Shown: positions 33,535 to 42,730, counted from the first letter of the stretch. The stretch: DNA of 64,000 nt from Hymenobacter frigidus (GCF_014640435.1 NZ_BMGY01000015.1:1-64000), one strand, 5' to 3'. Made by a program: numbers and translations. Notes: generated from the letters alone by a model not told the origin.

Positions 33535-34227
33535 ATGCTTGAAATTCGCAACCTGCGCAAAGCCTATGGCAGCCACATCGTGCTGCACGACGCTAGCCTG
33601 ACCCTGCGGCCCGGCACCATCCACGGGCTGGTGGGGGCCAACGGCGCGGGCAAAACCACGCTTATCAACTGCCTTTACGGACTGGAAAGCGACTTTAGCG
33701 GTACAATACGCGATACTGCCGGCTCGGCGGTGCGCGAGCGTACCGGCCTGTTGCCCTACGAGCCGTATTTCTACCCGCGCCTCACCGGGCGCGAGTACCT
33801 GGAGTTTTGCCTGCAGGCCCGTGGCCGGCCCGTGGTGGACTTCACCGGCTGGAACCAGCTGCTGGAACTGCCGCTTGACCAGTTTGCCGACGAATACTCG
33901 GCCGGCATGCGCAAGAAGCTGGCCCTGCTGGCGCTCCTCGTTCAGCAGTTCAACTACCTGATTCTGGATGAGCCCTTCAACGGCCTTGACCTCGAAGCCA
34001 ACCTGCTACTCAAGGAAATCCTGAAGCGCCTGCGCGACCGGGGCACGGGCATTCTGCTGACATCGCACATCCTCGGGGCGCTCACCGAAACATCCGATGA
34101 AATCTCGGTGCTGGTGGGCGGGCGCGTGCAGCGCCACTACACAGCGGCCGAATTCGGTACGCTTGAAAACGACCTGCTCGATAGCCTGCACCGCGAGAAG
34201 CTGGGCTTGCTGAAGAAACTGCTGTAG
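33535..34227 (+). CDS. ABC transporter ATP-binding protein
   Basis: ABC ATPase of 230 residues. Walker A is GANGAGKTT (about 34-42), the signature is the divergent EYSAGMRKKLALL (YSAGM instead of LSGGQ), Walker B is LILDEPFNGLD, and the H-loop is LLTSHILGAL. The YSxGM signature is common in export-type ABC-2 ATPases. It forms a two-gene unit with the membrane protein 15 nt upstream, as a simple exporter or antibiotic/lipid transport system. Confidence 0.92.
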   Translation: MLEIRNLRKAYGSHIVLHDASLTLRPGTIHGLVGANGAGKTTLINCLYGLESDFSGTIRDTAGSAVRERTGLLPYEPYFYPRLTGREYLEFCLQARGRPVVDFTGWNQLLELPLDQFADEYSAGMRKKLALLALLVQQFNYLILDEPFNGLDLEANLLLKEILKRLRDRGTGILLTSHILGALTETSDEISVLVGGRVQRHYTAAEFGTLENDLLDSLHREKLGLLKKLL

Positions 34228-34285
34228 CGCGGGCTTTTAGTCTGCAACCAGCAAGGGTGTCCACGGACTAAAAGTCCGCGTTACA
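34223..34285. repeat. Imperfect inverted repeat between convergent genes
   Basis: The 22-bp arms (34223-34244 and 34264-34285) pair with about four mismatches; the arm end CGGACTAAAAGTCCGCG is itself palindromic. It covers both stop codons and may terminate both transcripts. Confidence 0.65.
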
Positions 34286-35006
34286 GCGCCAGGTAGAACC
34301 CCGCCAACAAGGTGCGAAACTCCACCGAATACTGCGTGTCGTCGTCAGCGGACCGAATAGCCAGCTCCGTTTCCCGAACAGCGCCCGTGGCGCGTCGAAA
34401 CCCGGTGATGTGCCGCAGCGGCCGGCTGCCGGGCCGGTGCCGCACCATCAACCGGGTGGCCGGATACAGCCCGTCTGCGGCTGCGACTTGCTCAAAGGCC
34501 TGCATTTCGGGCGGCGGCAGCAACACGGTGAGCAAGCCCGCAGGCTGCAGAAATTCCTGAGCGAAATTCGCTAATGCGCCAAAGGAAAGGGTGTCGTCGG
34601 CCGTGTGCCGGGCGGTGCTCCGCGCCGCATCGGGTGAGCGTAGCGACCGCCGAAAAAATGGGGGATTGCAGACAATGTGACTAAACGGACCGGGCTGAGT
34701 GGCCGCATATTCTGCCAAGCCTTGCGGCCGCACCTGGATGCGACTGTTCCACGGGCTCCCCGCCACGTTGGCCGCGGCCTGCGCCGCTGCCGTTTCCGCT
34801 ATTTCCACCGCTACTATCTCCACGCTGGCGTGGCGCTGGGCGGCCATGAGAGCCAGCAGGCCGGTGCCGGTGCCGATATCCAGCAAACGGGTGGCCGCGT
34901 TCAAGTCGACGGCCGCGCCCAGCAGGCAGGCGTCGGTGCTCACCTTCATGGCGCACTGGCTTTGCTCGATGCGGAATTGCTGGAACTGGAAGTAGTCGTT
35001 GGACAT
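34281..35006 (-). CDS. tRNA1(Val) adenine-37 N6-methyltransferase (TrmN6/YfiC-like)
   Basis: SAM-dependent methyltransferase of 241 residues. The SAM motif LLDIGTGTGLLALMAAQR is near 42-60 and the N6-adenine catalytic motif NPPFF near 115. The N-terminal FQFQQFRIEQSQCAMKVSTDACLLGA matches the YfiC family, which methylates A37 of a valine tRNA in E. coli. It follows rnhA by 8 nt in a minus-strand marC-rnhA-trmN6 operon. Confidence 0.92.
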   Translation of the reverse strand: MSNDYFQFQQFRIEQSQCAMKVSTDACLLGAAVDLNAATRLLDIGTGTGLLALMAAQRHASVEIVAVEIAETAAAQAAANVAGSPWNSRIQVRPQGLAEYAATQPGPFSHIVCNPPFFRRSLRSPDAARSTARHTADDTLSFGALANFAQEFLQPAGLLTVLLPPPEMQAFEQVAAADGLYPATRLMVRHRPGSRPLRHITGFRRATGAVRETELAIRSADDDTQYSVEFRTLLAGFYLAL

Positions 35007-35014
35007 GAACGGAC

Positions 35015-35488
35015 CTACAGCAGCGACGTTTTGGCCAGTGCCTCGTAGCCTTCGTCCACCAGCAGGCCACCCTTGCCTAGGGCGCTTTGCACGGCCAGCA
35101 CGTCGCAGCGCTCATTCTCGGCGTGGCCGGCGTGGCCTTTTATCCAGTGGAAACTCACTTTGCGCTGGCGGTATATTTTGAGGAAGCGGCGCCACAGGTC
35201 CTCGTTGGCTTTCTTGCCGAAATCAGACTTCTTCTCCCAGCCGAAAACCCATTTTTTCTCCACGGCATCGACCACGTACTTGGAGTCGGAAACGACGCGG
35301 ATGGACAGGTCGGGGCGCGTCACGGCTTCGAGGCCGACTATCACGGCCAGCAGCTCCATGCGGTTATTAGTGGTGTGGCGGAAGCCCTGGGTCAGCTCCT
35401 TTTCGTGGGGGCCGTAGCGCAGGATAGCGCCGTAGCCGCCGGGGCCGGGGTTGCCGCGGGCCGAGCCGTCGGTGAACAGGTGTATCAT
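35015..35488 (-). CDS. rnhA: Ribonuclease HI
   Basis: Enzyme of 157 residues that cuts the RNA strand of RNA:DNA hybrids. The catalytic carboxylates are visible: Asp7 in LFTDGSARGNPGPGG, Glu in NNRMELLAVI, Asp in VVSDSKYVVDA, and a last Asp in the C-terminal part (ERCDVLA). HWIKGHAGHAENE contains the handle-side His. Its ATG abuts the marC stop, so translation is coupled. Confidence 0.96.
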   Translation of the reverse strand: MIHLFTDGSARGNPGPGGYGAILRYGPHEKELTQGFRHTTNNRMELLAVIVGLEAVTRPDLSIRVVSDSKYVVDAVEKKWVFGWEKKSDFGKKANEDLWRRFLKIYRQRKVSFHWIKGHAGHAENERCDVLAVQSALGKGGLLVDEGYEALAKTSLL

Positions 35489-36049
35489 CTAAAAATTGGC
35501 TTTGAATAACTTGATGGCGATGGCCAGCAGAATCACGCCGAACACGCGGCGCAGCACGTCCTCGCCGGCTTTGCCCAGCTTGCGCTCAATCCAAGGGCTG
35601 GTTTTGAGCACGCCGTACACGAATACCAGGTTGAGCAGGATGCCCACCAGAATATTGGGCAGCGTGTAGGCGGCTCGGAGCGAGAGCAGCGTGGTCATGG
35701 TGCCGGCCCCGGTGATGAGCGGAAACGCCAGCGGCACAATGGAGCCCGTGCTGGCCGTGAGGTCAGAATGAAAAAGCTGGATGCCGAGTATCATTTCCAG
35801 CCCGATGAGGAAGATGATGACCGCGCCCGCCAGCGCGAAGCTCTCGTTGTCGACACCGAACAAATGCAGAATGCTCTGGCCCAGGAACAAAAAGGTCACC
35901 ATCAGGCAGCCCGCCACGATGGTGGCCAGTTCGGCCTTAATCTGTCCTTCGCGCTGCCGAATCTGAATGATAATCGGGATGGAGCCGATGATGTCAATCA
36001 CGGCAAAAAGCGTGAGCGTGACCGAAAAGATTTGTTGGAGGTTGAGCAT
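35489..36049 (-). CDS. MarC family integral membrane protein
   Basis: Protein of 186 residues with six hydrophobic helices, in the MarC/UPF0056 family, whose transport or other role is unknown despite the historical link to multiple antibiotic resistance. The segments FAVIDIIGSIPIIIQI and PLITGAGTMTTLLSL are family hallmarks. It is first in the minus-strand marC-rnhA-trmN6 unit. Confidence 0.92.
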   Translation of the reverse strand: MLNLQQIFSVTLTLFAVIDIIGSIPIIIQIRQREGQIKAELATIVAGCLMVTFLFLGQSILHLFGVDNESFALAGAVIIFLIGLEMILGIQLFHSDLTASTGSIVPLAFPLITGAGTMTTLLSLRAAYTLPNILVGILLNLVFVYGVLKTSPWIERKLGKAGEDVLRRVFGVILLAIAIKLFKANF

Positions 36050-36074
36050 TGAGGGATTTTGGTTTTAGCAGGCC

Positions 36075-36167
36075 GTCATGCTGAGCTTGTCGAAGCATCT
36101 CTACTGCGCAACTAATTCACGCTGTTGCAACGAAGCGGTAGAGATGCTTCGACAAGCTCAGCATGAC
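36075..36167. repeat. Dispersed palindrome, perfect 30-bp arms
   Basis: Arms 36075-36104 and 36138-36167 (GTCATGCTGAGCTTGTCGAA...) are exact reverse complements. The loop (CAACTAATTCACGCTG...) is homologous to that of the element at 37985-38097, which shows common descent. Confidence 0.95.
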
Positions 36168-36196
36168 CGTTCTCTTATTCCGATACCAAAACTGAA

Positions 36197-37264
36197 TTAC
36201 CCCGGAAACTCTTTGGCGAAAAACTGCACCAGCGCCTCGAAAGCGGCATCGGGCACGGCGGGGAAGTTGGCGATACGAACGGTGGTGTTCTTAAGCGGGC
36301 CATAGCCGCTGCCCAGGTGCAGGCCGGCTGCGCGGGCTTTCAGCTTGATTTCTTCGATGAGCGCGGGCTCGCCCTGGAGGCCGATGACGGTTGTGGAGCG
36401 GGTTTCGGGGTTCGTGACGAAGGGGCGAAGCGGAGTGGCCTGGTCGAAGAAATCGTAGAGTTTCTGAGCACGGTCCACCAAGTGCTGCTGCACGGTTTTG
36501 ATAGGCTCGCGGTCGGCCAGCACGCGGCTCAGCAGGTAGATGCCGAGGACGTTGGGCGTGAAGTTGGTTTGGAAGTTCAGCATCTGGGCCAGCATGGCGG
36601 GCAGGCTGTTGTAGTAGGTGCGGTCGTTCAGGGTTTTGGCCTGGGCCACGGCGCGGGGCGAGAGCAGCATCACGCCCAGCCCGGCGGGCAGCCCAAAGCA
36701 CTTTTGCACCGAGCCAAACCAGATGTCGGCCTTGATGTACTTCAGGTTCAGGCCGCCCAGCGAGCTAGTGGCATCCACGGCCAGCAAGGCCCCCCCCAGG
36801 CGGTTGTAGAGGTTCAGGATGAAGCCTTCGCGCAGCTGGGTGGCGGTGCTGGTTTCGTTTTGGGTAATGCAGACGAGGTCGGTATCGTTGGGCGCGAAGG
36901 GCAGGGCCGTCACGTCGGGCACCTCATCGAGCCCGAAGGAGAGCCCGGTGCTGGCTGGCCGAATGGCCCGGGCATACTTCAGCCACTTCTCGCCAAAGTC
37001 GCCGTTGTAGAGGTGAAATGAGCGGCGCGGGGTGAGGCTCTGGGCCAGAATCTCCCAGCATTCGGTGGCCGAGCTGGCGAACAGAACGGTGTAGTCCTGC
37101 GGCACGTTGAGCTTGGTTTTGAGGTCCGTCACCGTCTGGCGCACCAGGCTGGTGACCTTTTCGGAACGGTGCGGGGCCGAGAGCCAACCCTCGTCAAAAG
37201 CATCGGTGAGGTACTGCCGAACGGCGGGATATACGGCCGAAGGCCCGGGATTGAAGGTATACAT
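36197..37264 (-). CDS. serC: Phosphoserine aminotransferase-like class V aminotransferase
   Basis: PLP enzyme of 355 residues from the ATG at 37264. The N-terminus MYTFNPGPSAVYPAVRQYL is the SerC-type opening. The PLP-Lys segment is WFGSVQKCFGLPAGLG, and ITQNETSTATQLR and VDATSSLGG bracket the cofactor. SerC makes 3-phosphoserine in serine synthesis, but this branch is divergent from the E. coli enzyme, so alanine-glyoxylate or related activity is possible. A weak -7-like element (TACCTTTA, 37301-37308) lies 36 nt upstream. Confidence 0.85.
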   Translation of the reverse strand: MYTFNPGPSAVYPAVRQYLTDAFDEGWLSAPHRSEKVTSLVRQTVTDLKTKLNVPQDYTVLFASSATECWEILAQSLTPRRSFHLYNGDFGEKWLKYARAIRPASTGLSFGLDEVPDVTALPFAPNDTDLVCITQNETSTATQLREGFILNLYNRLGGALLAVDATSSLGGLNLKYIKADIWFGSVQKCFGLPAGLGVMLLSPRAVAQAKTLNDRTYYNSLPAMLAQMLNFQTNFTPNVLGIYLLSRVLADREPIKTVQQHLVDRAQKLYDFFDQATPLRPFVTNPETRSTTVIGLQGEPALIEEIKLKARAAGLHLGSGYGPLKNTTVRIANFPAVPDAAFEALVQFFAKEFPG

Positions 37265-37432
37265 GGGAAGAAGGAGCAAGAGGAGAGGGCACCGCCACCG
37301 TAAAGGTAACGGCTACGCCAAGCGTCGGAAGCAGCATTTAGCGGCCCGCGTATTGATTTTCCAACGCCGAGAAGGGCCGTTTCATTGCGGCAAATAGTTC
37401 TCCCGGCCGGCCAATGGCACCTCACGCAAACC

Positions 37433-37508
37433 CAATGCGTCTTCCCGGGCCTTCGCCGTGCATTCCTGCCGGTAGGAATGAACGGCGAAGGCTCGGGAAG
37501 ACGCGTTG
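37433..37508. repeat. Imperfect 35-bp inverted repeat between serC and aroQ
   Basis: Arms 37433-37467 and 37474-37508 (CAATGCGTCTTCCCGGGCCT...). The sequence differs from the GTCATGCT family, so it is a separate element or the aroQ terminator (the aroQ stop is at 37517). Confidence 0.8.
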
Positions 37509-37516
37509 GAAAATTT

Positions 37517-37963
37517 TCAGACCCGAAAGCCGACGCGCTTGGGTTGCTGATTGACGAACCACTGCACGGCCAGCCGATAGCTTTCCAGGCCGAATCCGCT
37601 GATGCAGCCCGCGCAGTGGCGGCCCAGCAGGCTCTTCTGGCGGAAGTCTTCGCGGGCGGCCAGGTTGCTCAGGTGCACCTCTACCACGGGCGTGGCAATG
37701 GCGGCCACGGCATCGGCCAGGGCCACGCTGGTGTGGGTGTAGCCCCCGGCGTTGAGCACGATGCCGTGGTGGGAGAAGCCGATTTCGTGCAGCTTGTCAA
37801 GAAGCGCGCCCTCGTGGTTGGACTGAAAGTGCGCCAGCTTGAGCTTGGGAAAGGCTTCTTCGAGCTCCGGAAAAAAGTCCTCGAACGAGCGGTTGCCGTA
37901 GATGCCGGGCTCGCGGCGGCCGAGCAGGTTGAGGTTGGGGCCGTTGATGATGAGGATATCCAT
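37517..37963 (-). CDS. aroQ: Type II 3-dehydroquinate dehydratase
   Basis: Shikimate-pathway enzyme of 148 residues. It begins MDILIINGPNLNLLGRREPG, with the catalytic Tyr in the IYGNRSFEDF segment. LNAGGYTHTSVALADA and VEVHLSNLAARE are the substrate-binding motifs. The length is exactly typical of the type II dodecamer. The ATG at 37963 is used; a longer open frame upstream lies in palindrome sequence. Confidence 0.96.
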   Translation of the reverse strand: MDILIINGPNLNLLGRREPGIYGNRSFEDFFPELEEAFPKLKLAHFQSNHEGALLDKLHEIGFSHHGIVLNAGGYTHTSVALADAVAAIATPVVEVHLSNLAAREDFRQKSLLGRHCAGCISGFGLESYRLAVQWFVNQQPKRVGFRV

Positions 37964-37984
37964 GTTGGGAGGAGCATTGAAAAG

Positions 37985-38097
37985 CCCAAAGAACGTCATG
38001 CTGAGCTTGCCGAAGCATCCCTGCGGCCGCAACTAATCCAAGCGCTGCAACGAAGCAGGCGAGGTGCTTCGGCAAGCTCAGTATGACGTTCTTTGGG
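37985..38097. repeat. Dispersed palindrome between aroQ and xerD
   Basis: Arms 37985-38019 and 38063-38097 pair with few mismatches (CCCAAAGAACGTCATGCTGA...). It is a sister copy of 36075-36167, with homologous loop sequence. Confidence 0.9.
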
Positions 38098-38116
38098 TCT
38101 CATTCCATTAAGACCC

Positions 38117-39016
38117 ATGACCTGGCCCGTTGCCATCAAACAATTTCAGGGCTACCTCCGGCTCGAAAAGTCGCTCTCGCCCAATTCGGTGGAGGCTTAC
38201 GTGCGCGATACCACCAAGCTCCAGCAGTTTTTGGTGTTGCAGCAGCTGCACATGGGACCACTGCAAGTAACTACGGTGGTGCTGCGCGAATTCCTGGCTA
38301 CGCTGCAAGGGCTGGGCCTGAGCGCCACCTCGCAGGCCCGCACGCTCTCGGGCCTCAAGGCGTTTTTCAACTTCCTCATCATGGAAGACCTGCTGAAGCT
38401 GGACCCCACCGACACGCTGGAAGCGCCCAAAACCGGCCGCCACCTCCCCGATACCCTCAGCTACCCCGAAATTGAGCAGCTCCTGGCCATTATCGACCTG
38501 AGCACCGACGAAGGCCTGCGCGCCCGCGCCCTACTTGAAGTCATGTACTCTTCGGGCCTGCGCGTGAGTGAGCTGTGCGACCTGCGCCTGTCCAATATGT
38601 ACGCCGAGCAGGGATTTGTGAAAGTGGTGGGCAAGGGCAATAAGGAGCGGCTGGTGCCCATCGGCCGCGAAGCCCTCAAGCACCTCAACTTTTACCTGAG
38701 CGGTGTGCGAGGGCACCTCGATATTAAGCCCGGCAGTGAAGACTTCGCGTTTCTGAGTCAGCGCGGCCGGCCGCTTTCGCGCATCACCGTGTTCACCACG
38801 CTCAAAAAACTGGCCGAGCAGGCGGGGCTGCGCAAAACCATCAGCCCGCACACGCTGCGGCATTCCTTCGCTACGCACCTCATCGAGGGCGGGGCCGACC
38901 TACGCGCTGTGCAGGAAATGCTGGGCCACGCCAGCATTACGACCACCGAAATCTACACGCACCTCGACCGGGACTACCTGCGCCAGGTCATCACCGAGTT
39001 TCACCCGCGCAGTTAG
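38117..39016 (+). CDS. xerD: Tyrosine recombinase XerD-type
   Basis: Site-specific recombinase of 299 residues that resolves chromosome dimers at dif. The SAM-like N-terminal domain occupies ~1-105. The catalytic set is complete: Arg149, Lys173, His245, Arg248, His271 and nucleophile Tyr280, within HTLRHSFATHLIEGGADLRA and LGHASITTTEIYTHL. No integrase-type neighbours or att-like repeats are present, and ftsK lies 620 nt downstream, so the housekeeping XerC/D role is favoured. The last 26 bases overlap the convergent gene at 38991. Confidence 0.93.
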   Translation: MTWPVAIKQFQGYLRLEKSLSPNSVEAYVRDTTKLQQFLVLQQLHMGPLQVTTVVLREFLATLQGLGLSATSQARTLSGLKAFFNFLIMEDLLKLDPTDTLEAPKTGRHLPDTLSYPEIEQLLAIIDLSTDEGLRARALLEVMYSSGLRVSELCDLRLSNMYAEQGFVKVVGKGNKERLVPIGREALKHLNFYLSGVRGHLDIKPGSEDFAFLSQRGRPLSRITVFTTLKKLAEQAGLRKTISPHTLRHSFATHLIEGGADLRAVQEMLGHASITTTEIYTHLDRDYLRQVITEFHPRS

Positions 39017-39458
39017 GGGGCAGCTTCTTCAGGTGGCCGGCTGCTGGCTGCTGGCAGTCGTGCAGCCAGCGCTGGGCCTCGGCTACGGTGCTAAAAATTT
39101 GCAGGTCGAACCGGTCCGCAAAGGGGTTGTGGGCGCTGCCGGCGGCTAATTCGGCGTTGGCGTCGGGCTGCATTACATGGGCTACGCAGCGCAGGCCCAG
39201 CCGCTCGGCTTGCGGGGCCCACACCCGCTCTAGCCATTCCACCGAGTCGAACCACGGGCCGGTCACTTGGCTGTTGTCGTTCAGTAGAAACGGTATGTGG
39301 GTAAGGCGCAGCATCCGGAGGCTTTCCTGTGCGCCCTGCTCGCCGTCCTGTGCCGTCACAAACCCCTTCCACGTCACCAGCAGCCAGCCGTTATCGGTAT
39401 CAAAATCGGCGGCGCAATAGCCAGTGGCGGAGTCGTGGCAAAAAACATGGCTAGACAT
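38991..39458 (-). CDS. Hypothetical STAS-like protein
   Basis: Protein of 155 residues from the ATG at 39458. The region WLLVTWKGFVTAQDGEQGAQ, then PFLLNDNSQVTGPWFDSVEWLERVW, LRCVAHVM and FDLQIFSTVAEAQRWL, reads like the STAS/SEC14-type single-domain proteins common in Hymenobacter relatives; the function is unknown. A -7-like TACATTTA (39499-39506) lies upstream. Its 3' end overlaps xerD tail to tail by 26 bases. Confidence 0.7.
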   Translation of the reverse strand: MSSHVFCHDSATGYCAADFDTDNGWLLVTWKGFVTAQDGEQGAQESLRMLRLTHIPFLLNDNSQVTGPWFDSVEWLERVWAPQAERLGLRCVAHVMQPDANAELAAGSAHNPFADRFDLQIFSTVAEAQRWLHDCQQPAAGHLKKLPPNCAGETR

Positions 39459-39608
39459 AGCGAATGGGCGCGAGCGGAGAGTAGGGGAGGGGCAGCGGTA
39501 AATGTAACGGCTTGCGGCGTTGCCGAACAAACTTCCCAGCATTTTCGCCGCCGCTTGGCACCCGGTGAGATTTCGGCCCGGCGCACAAAAAAACCGCCGT
39601 GAATTGCG

Positions 39609-39616
39609 TAGATTTG
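39609..39616 (+). promoter_or_regulatory. -7 element for ftsK
   Basis: TAGATTTG fits TAnnTTTG and lies 19 nt before the ATG at 39636. Confidence 0.5.
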
Positions 39617-39635
39617 GCCTTTATGCTTCTTTCGA

Positions 39636-42626
39636 ATGGCAGATAATCGTTATAAAAATACCCCCGCCGGTCCTTCTGCCAACCGCCCTGCCGAATCCCG
39701 GCCGCTGCGGCGCAACGAGGCACGTCCCGGCACCCCCGCCCCTGAAGACGCTCCGGCCGGGCGCGCTGAGCCCCGCCCCGCCGCCACCAACGTGCCCAAG
39801 GCAGCCCGCGTGGCGGCCCCCGCTGCCAAACCCGCCACGGCACCCCGCGCCCCGCGGGGCCCGCTACCCGGCGTGGTCAACTTGCTGAACCTGCTGCGCG
39901 ACCGCCGCTTCCACCTGTTCATTGGGTTCGGCCTGTTGTTGGGCAGTTTGTACCTCACCATTGCTTTCACCTCGTTTCTGTTCACCGGTCACGCCGACCA
40001 GAGCGTGGTCGGTTCCCTGGGCACCGTACCCGTGAAGGAAGCCGGGCAGGAATCCAATAACTGGCTGGGTTTGCTCGGGGCCTGGGCCGCGCATCTGTTC
40101 ATCTACAAACTGTTTGGGGTGGCGGCGTTTGCCCTCATTCCCATCGTGTTTTTTCTGGGGTATAAGATTGTGTTCCGCACGGCCGGCGGCTCGGCGAGCT
40201 ACGTGCTGGCCTTGGGGCTGTTCACCATGGCGTGGCTAAGCGTGCTGCTCGGCTACGTGGTCGTGACCCTGGCCACGCCCGGGGCCGACCCCGTGTTGGC
40301 CCACCGCCTCGATTTTTTGAGCGGGGGAGTAGGCTTCGAAGCCGCTTCCTGGCTCGACAGCCTCATCGGCTGGGGCACGGTGCTGCTGCTGGCCTTCGCG
40401 CTGATATCCTTCGTGGTGTTTTTCTTCAACGTAACCAGCCTCAACCTGAGCCGCTTCCGCAGCCTTAGCTCCGAGGATGATGCCGACGAAGACGCCGAGC
40501 TGGAGGCCGAGCTGGCCGCAGAGCAAGCTGCCGCTGTAGCCCCGGTAGCCGCCGCAATTCCAGAAAAGCCCAAGGCCGTTATGCCCGCTCCAACGGGGCA
40601 AAGCGCTACTGCCGCGAGCGCTGCTACGGTGGTCGCCGGTGGTGCGCAGGCCGCGCGCCCAGCGCTGGAGCTGGATGCTGATGACTCGCCCGGTACGCCT
40701 GCTGCTGCAGTTGAGTTTGAGCCCGCCCCTCGGGCCAGCGCTGGTTTGCCCCTCAGCGTGGCGGGCCTGGCGGTGGCTCCGGCCTTAACCACTGCTGCGA
40801 CGACGGCTGCGGCCGCTGCGGTGGCGGTACCGCTGGTAACTGCTGGCCCGGCCTTTTCCATCGAAATGCCGATAGCCGACGAGCCGCCGGTAGCGGCCAG
40901 TGCCTCCGTATCTGCTATTCCTACGCCGCTTTCGCTGGCTGATTTGGCTGATGGCGACTTGCCCGTGCCTGCCCCGCGCGCCTCGCTGCCCGCTCCTCGC
41001 TCCCTTGAAATCACCACGCCGGGCCGCGACGACCTCGACCCCAATGCCGGAGCCGCCATTGCTGCCGTGGCCGACGAAGACGAGGATGCCGACGCCATGC
41101 CGGCCGGCAACTACGACCCCACGCTGGACCTCGCCCGCTACCAATTCCCGACTCTGGAGCTGCTCAACGACTACGGCGTAGCCAAAGCCCAGGTAACCAA
41201 AGAGGAGCTGGAAGCCAACAAGGACCGCATCGTGGAGACGCTGGGCCACTACGGCATCAGTATCGCCAGCATCAAGGCCACCATCGGGCCCACGGTCACG
41301 CTCTACGAAATTGTGCCCGAAGCGGGCGTGCGCATCTCCAAAATCAAGGCGCTGGAGGATGATATTGCCCTGAGTCTGGCCGCGTTGGGCATCCGCATCA
41401 TTGCCCCTATTCCGGGCAAGGGCACCATCGGCATCGAGGTGCCGAATGCCAAGAAGGAAATGGTGAGCATTCGCTCGGTGCTGGGCTCGGAGAAGTTCGC
41501 CCGCACCGAAATGGACCTGCCCATTGCCTTTGGCCGCACCATCACCAACGAGGTATTCGTGGCCGACCTGGCTAAAATGCCCCACTTGCTCATGGCTGGT
41601 GCCACGGGCCAGGGCAAGTCGGTGGGCCTGAACGTGATTCTGGCTTCGCTACTTTACAAGCGTCATCCCGCCACGCTAAAATTCGTGCTCGTCGACCCCA
41701 AAAAGGTGGAATTGAGCATCTTTAATAAGATTGAGCGCCACTACCTGGCCAAGCTGCCCGACACCGACGAAGCCATTATCACCGACACCAAGAAGGTGGT
41801 GAATACGCTGAATTCGCTGTGCATGGAGATGGACCGGCGCTACGACCTGCTCAAAGAAGCCGGCTGCCGCAATCTGAAGGAGTACAACGTCAAGTTCATC
41901 GAGCGCCGCCTCAACCCCAAGAAGGGTCACCGCTTCCTGCCCTTCATCGTGCTGGTGATTGACGAGCTGGCCGACCTGATGATGACGGCCGGCAAGGAAG
42001 TAGAAACGCCCATTGCGCGCCTCGCCCAACTGGCCCGCGCCATCGGCATTCACCTCATCGTGGCCACCCAGCGGCCTTCGGTAAACGTGATTACGGGCAT
42101 CATCAAAGCCAATTTCCCCTGCCGGATTTCCTTCAAGGTGACCAGCAAGATTGACTCGCGCACCATTCTGGACACCGGCGGAGCCGACCAGCTTGTTGGG
42201 CAGGGCGACATGCTGTTCTCGGCCGGTTCCGACCTGATTCGGGTGCAGTGCGCCTTTATCGACACGCCGGAAGTGGACCGGGTTTGCGACTTTATTGGGG
42301 AGCAGCAGGGCTATTCCGACGCCTACCTGCTGCCCGAAGTGGCCGGGGCCGACGGTGATGCCGGCGGCGGCAACGAGGAAATGGACCCCTCGGAACGCGA
42401 CTCCATGTTTGAGGATGCGGCCCGCTGCATTGTGCTGCATCAGCAGGGCAGCACCAGCCTTCTTCAGCGCAAGCTCAAGCTGGGCTACAACCGAGCCGGC
42501 CGACTCATCGACCAGCTTCAGCACGCCGGTATTGTGGGGCCTTTTGAGGGCAGTAAGGCCCGCGATGTACTTATTCCCGACGAGTACCAGCTGGAACAAC
42601 TGCTGACCAGCATAAAGTCGAAGTAG
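39636..42626 (+). CDS. ftsK: DNA translocase FtsK/SpoIIIE
   Basis: Septal DNA pump of 996 residues. After a ~75-residue Ala/Pro/Arg-rich leader come four membrane segments (about 88-108, 150-175, 188-215, 245-270). A long low-complexity Ala/Pro linker (~285-485) follows, then the motor: GATGQGKSVGLN (Walker A, near 655), FIVLVIDELADLMM (Walker B, near 775), and the C-terminal gamma winged helix (DPSERDSMFEDAARCIVLH..., ~925-996) that reads orienting sequences. It lies close to xerD, its partner in dimer resolution, and is followed by lolA, a widespread order. Confidence 0.96.
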   Translation: MADNRYKNTPAGPSANRPAESRPLRRNEARPGTPAPEDAPAGRAEPRPAATNVPKAARVAAPAAKPATAPRAPRGPLPGVVNLLNLLRDRRFHLFIGFGLLLGSLYLTIAFTSFLFTGHADQSVVGSLGTVPVKEAGQESNNWLGLLGAWAAHLFIYKLFGVAAFALIPIVFFLGYKIVFRTAGGSASYVLALGLFTMAWLSVLLGYVVVTLATPGADPVLAHRLDFLSGGVGFEAASWLDSLIGWGTVLLLAFALISFVVFFFNVTSLNLSRFRSLSSEDDADEDAELEAELAAEQAAAVAPVAAAIPEKPKAVMPAPTGQSATAASAATVVAGGAQAARPALELDADDSPGTPAAAVEFEPAPRASAGLPLSVAGLAVAPALTTAATTAAAAAVAVPLVTAGPAFSIEMPIADEPPVAASASVSAIPTPLSLADLADGDLPVPAPRASLPAPRSLEITTPGRDDLDPNAGAAIAAVADEDEDADAMPAGNYDPTLDLARYQFPTLELLNDYGVAKAQVTKEELEANKDRIVETLGHYGISIASIKATIGPTVTLYEIVPEAGVRISKIKALEDDIALSLAALGIRIIAPIPGKGTIGIEVPNAKKEMVSIRSVLGSEKFARTEMDLPIAFGRTITNEVFVADLAKMPHLLMAGATGQGKSVGLNVILASLLYKRHPATLKFVLVDPKKVELSIFNKIERHYLAKLPDTDEAIITDTKKVVNTLNSLCMEMDRRYDLLKEAGCRNLKEYNVKFIERRLNPKKGHRFLPFIVLVIDELADLMMTAGKEVETPIARLAQLARAIGIHLIVATQRPSVNVITGIIKANFPCRISFKVTSKIDSRTILDTGGADQLVGQGDMLFSAGSDLIRVQCAFIDTPEVDRVCDFIGEQQGYSDAYLLPEVAGADGDAGGGNEEMDPSERDSMFEDAARCIVLHQQGSTSLLQRKLKLGYNRAGRLIDQLQHAGIVGPFEGSKARDVLIPDEYQLEQLLTSIKSK

Positions 42627-42722
42627 CGCATGCATACTGCCGCCCGCACGGTGCCGCTTGGGTCTGGCGGAACAGTGGCCGGGTGCTTGCTCCCTCACGA
42701 AAGCCAGATATTGCGCCCGAAC

Positions 42723-42730
42723 TATTTTTG
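42723..42730 (+). promoter_or_regulatory. -7 element upstream of lolA
   Basis: TATTTTTG fits TAnnTTTG; it would give a leader of about 105 nt. Confidence 0.45.

Noticed and set aside
38117..39016. xerD as a mobile-element integrase
   Set aside because: Length, catalytic layout and the nearby ftsK fit the housekeeping recombinase; no att repeats or cargo are present.
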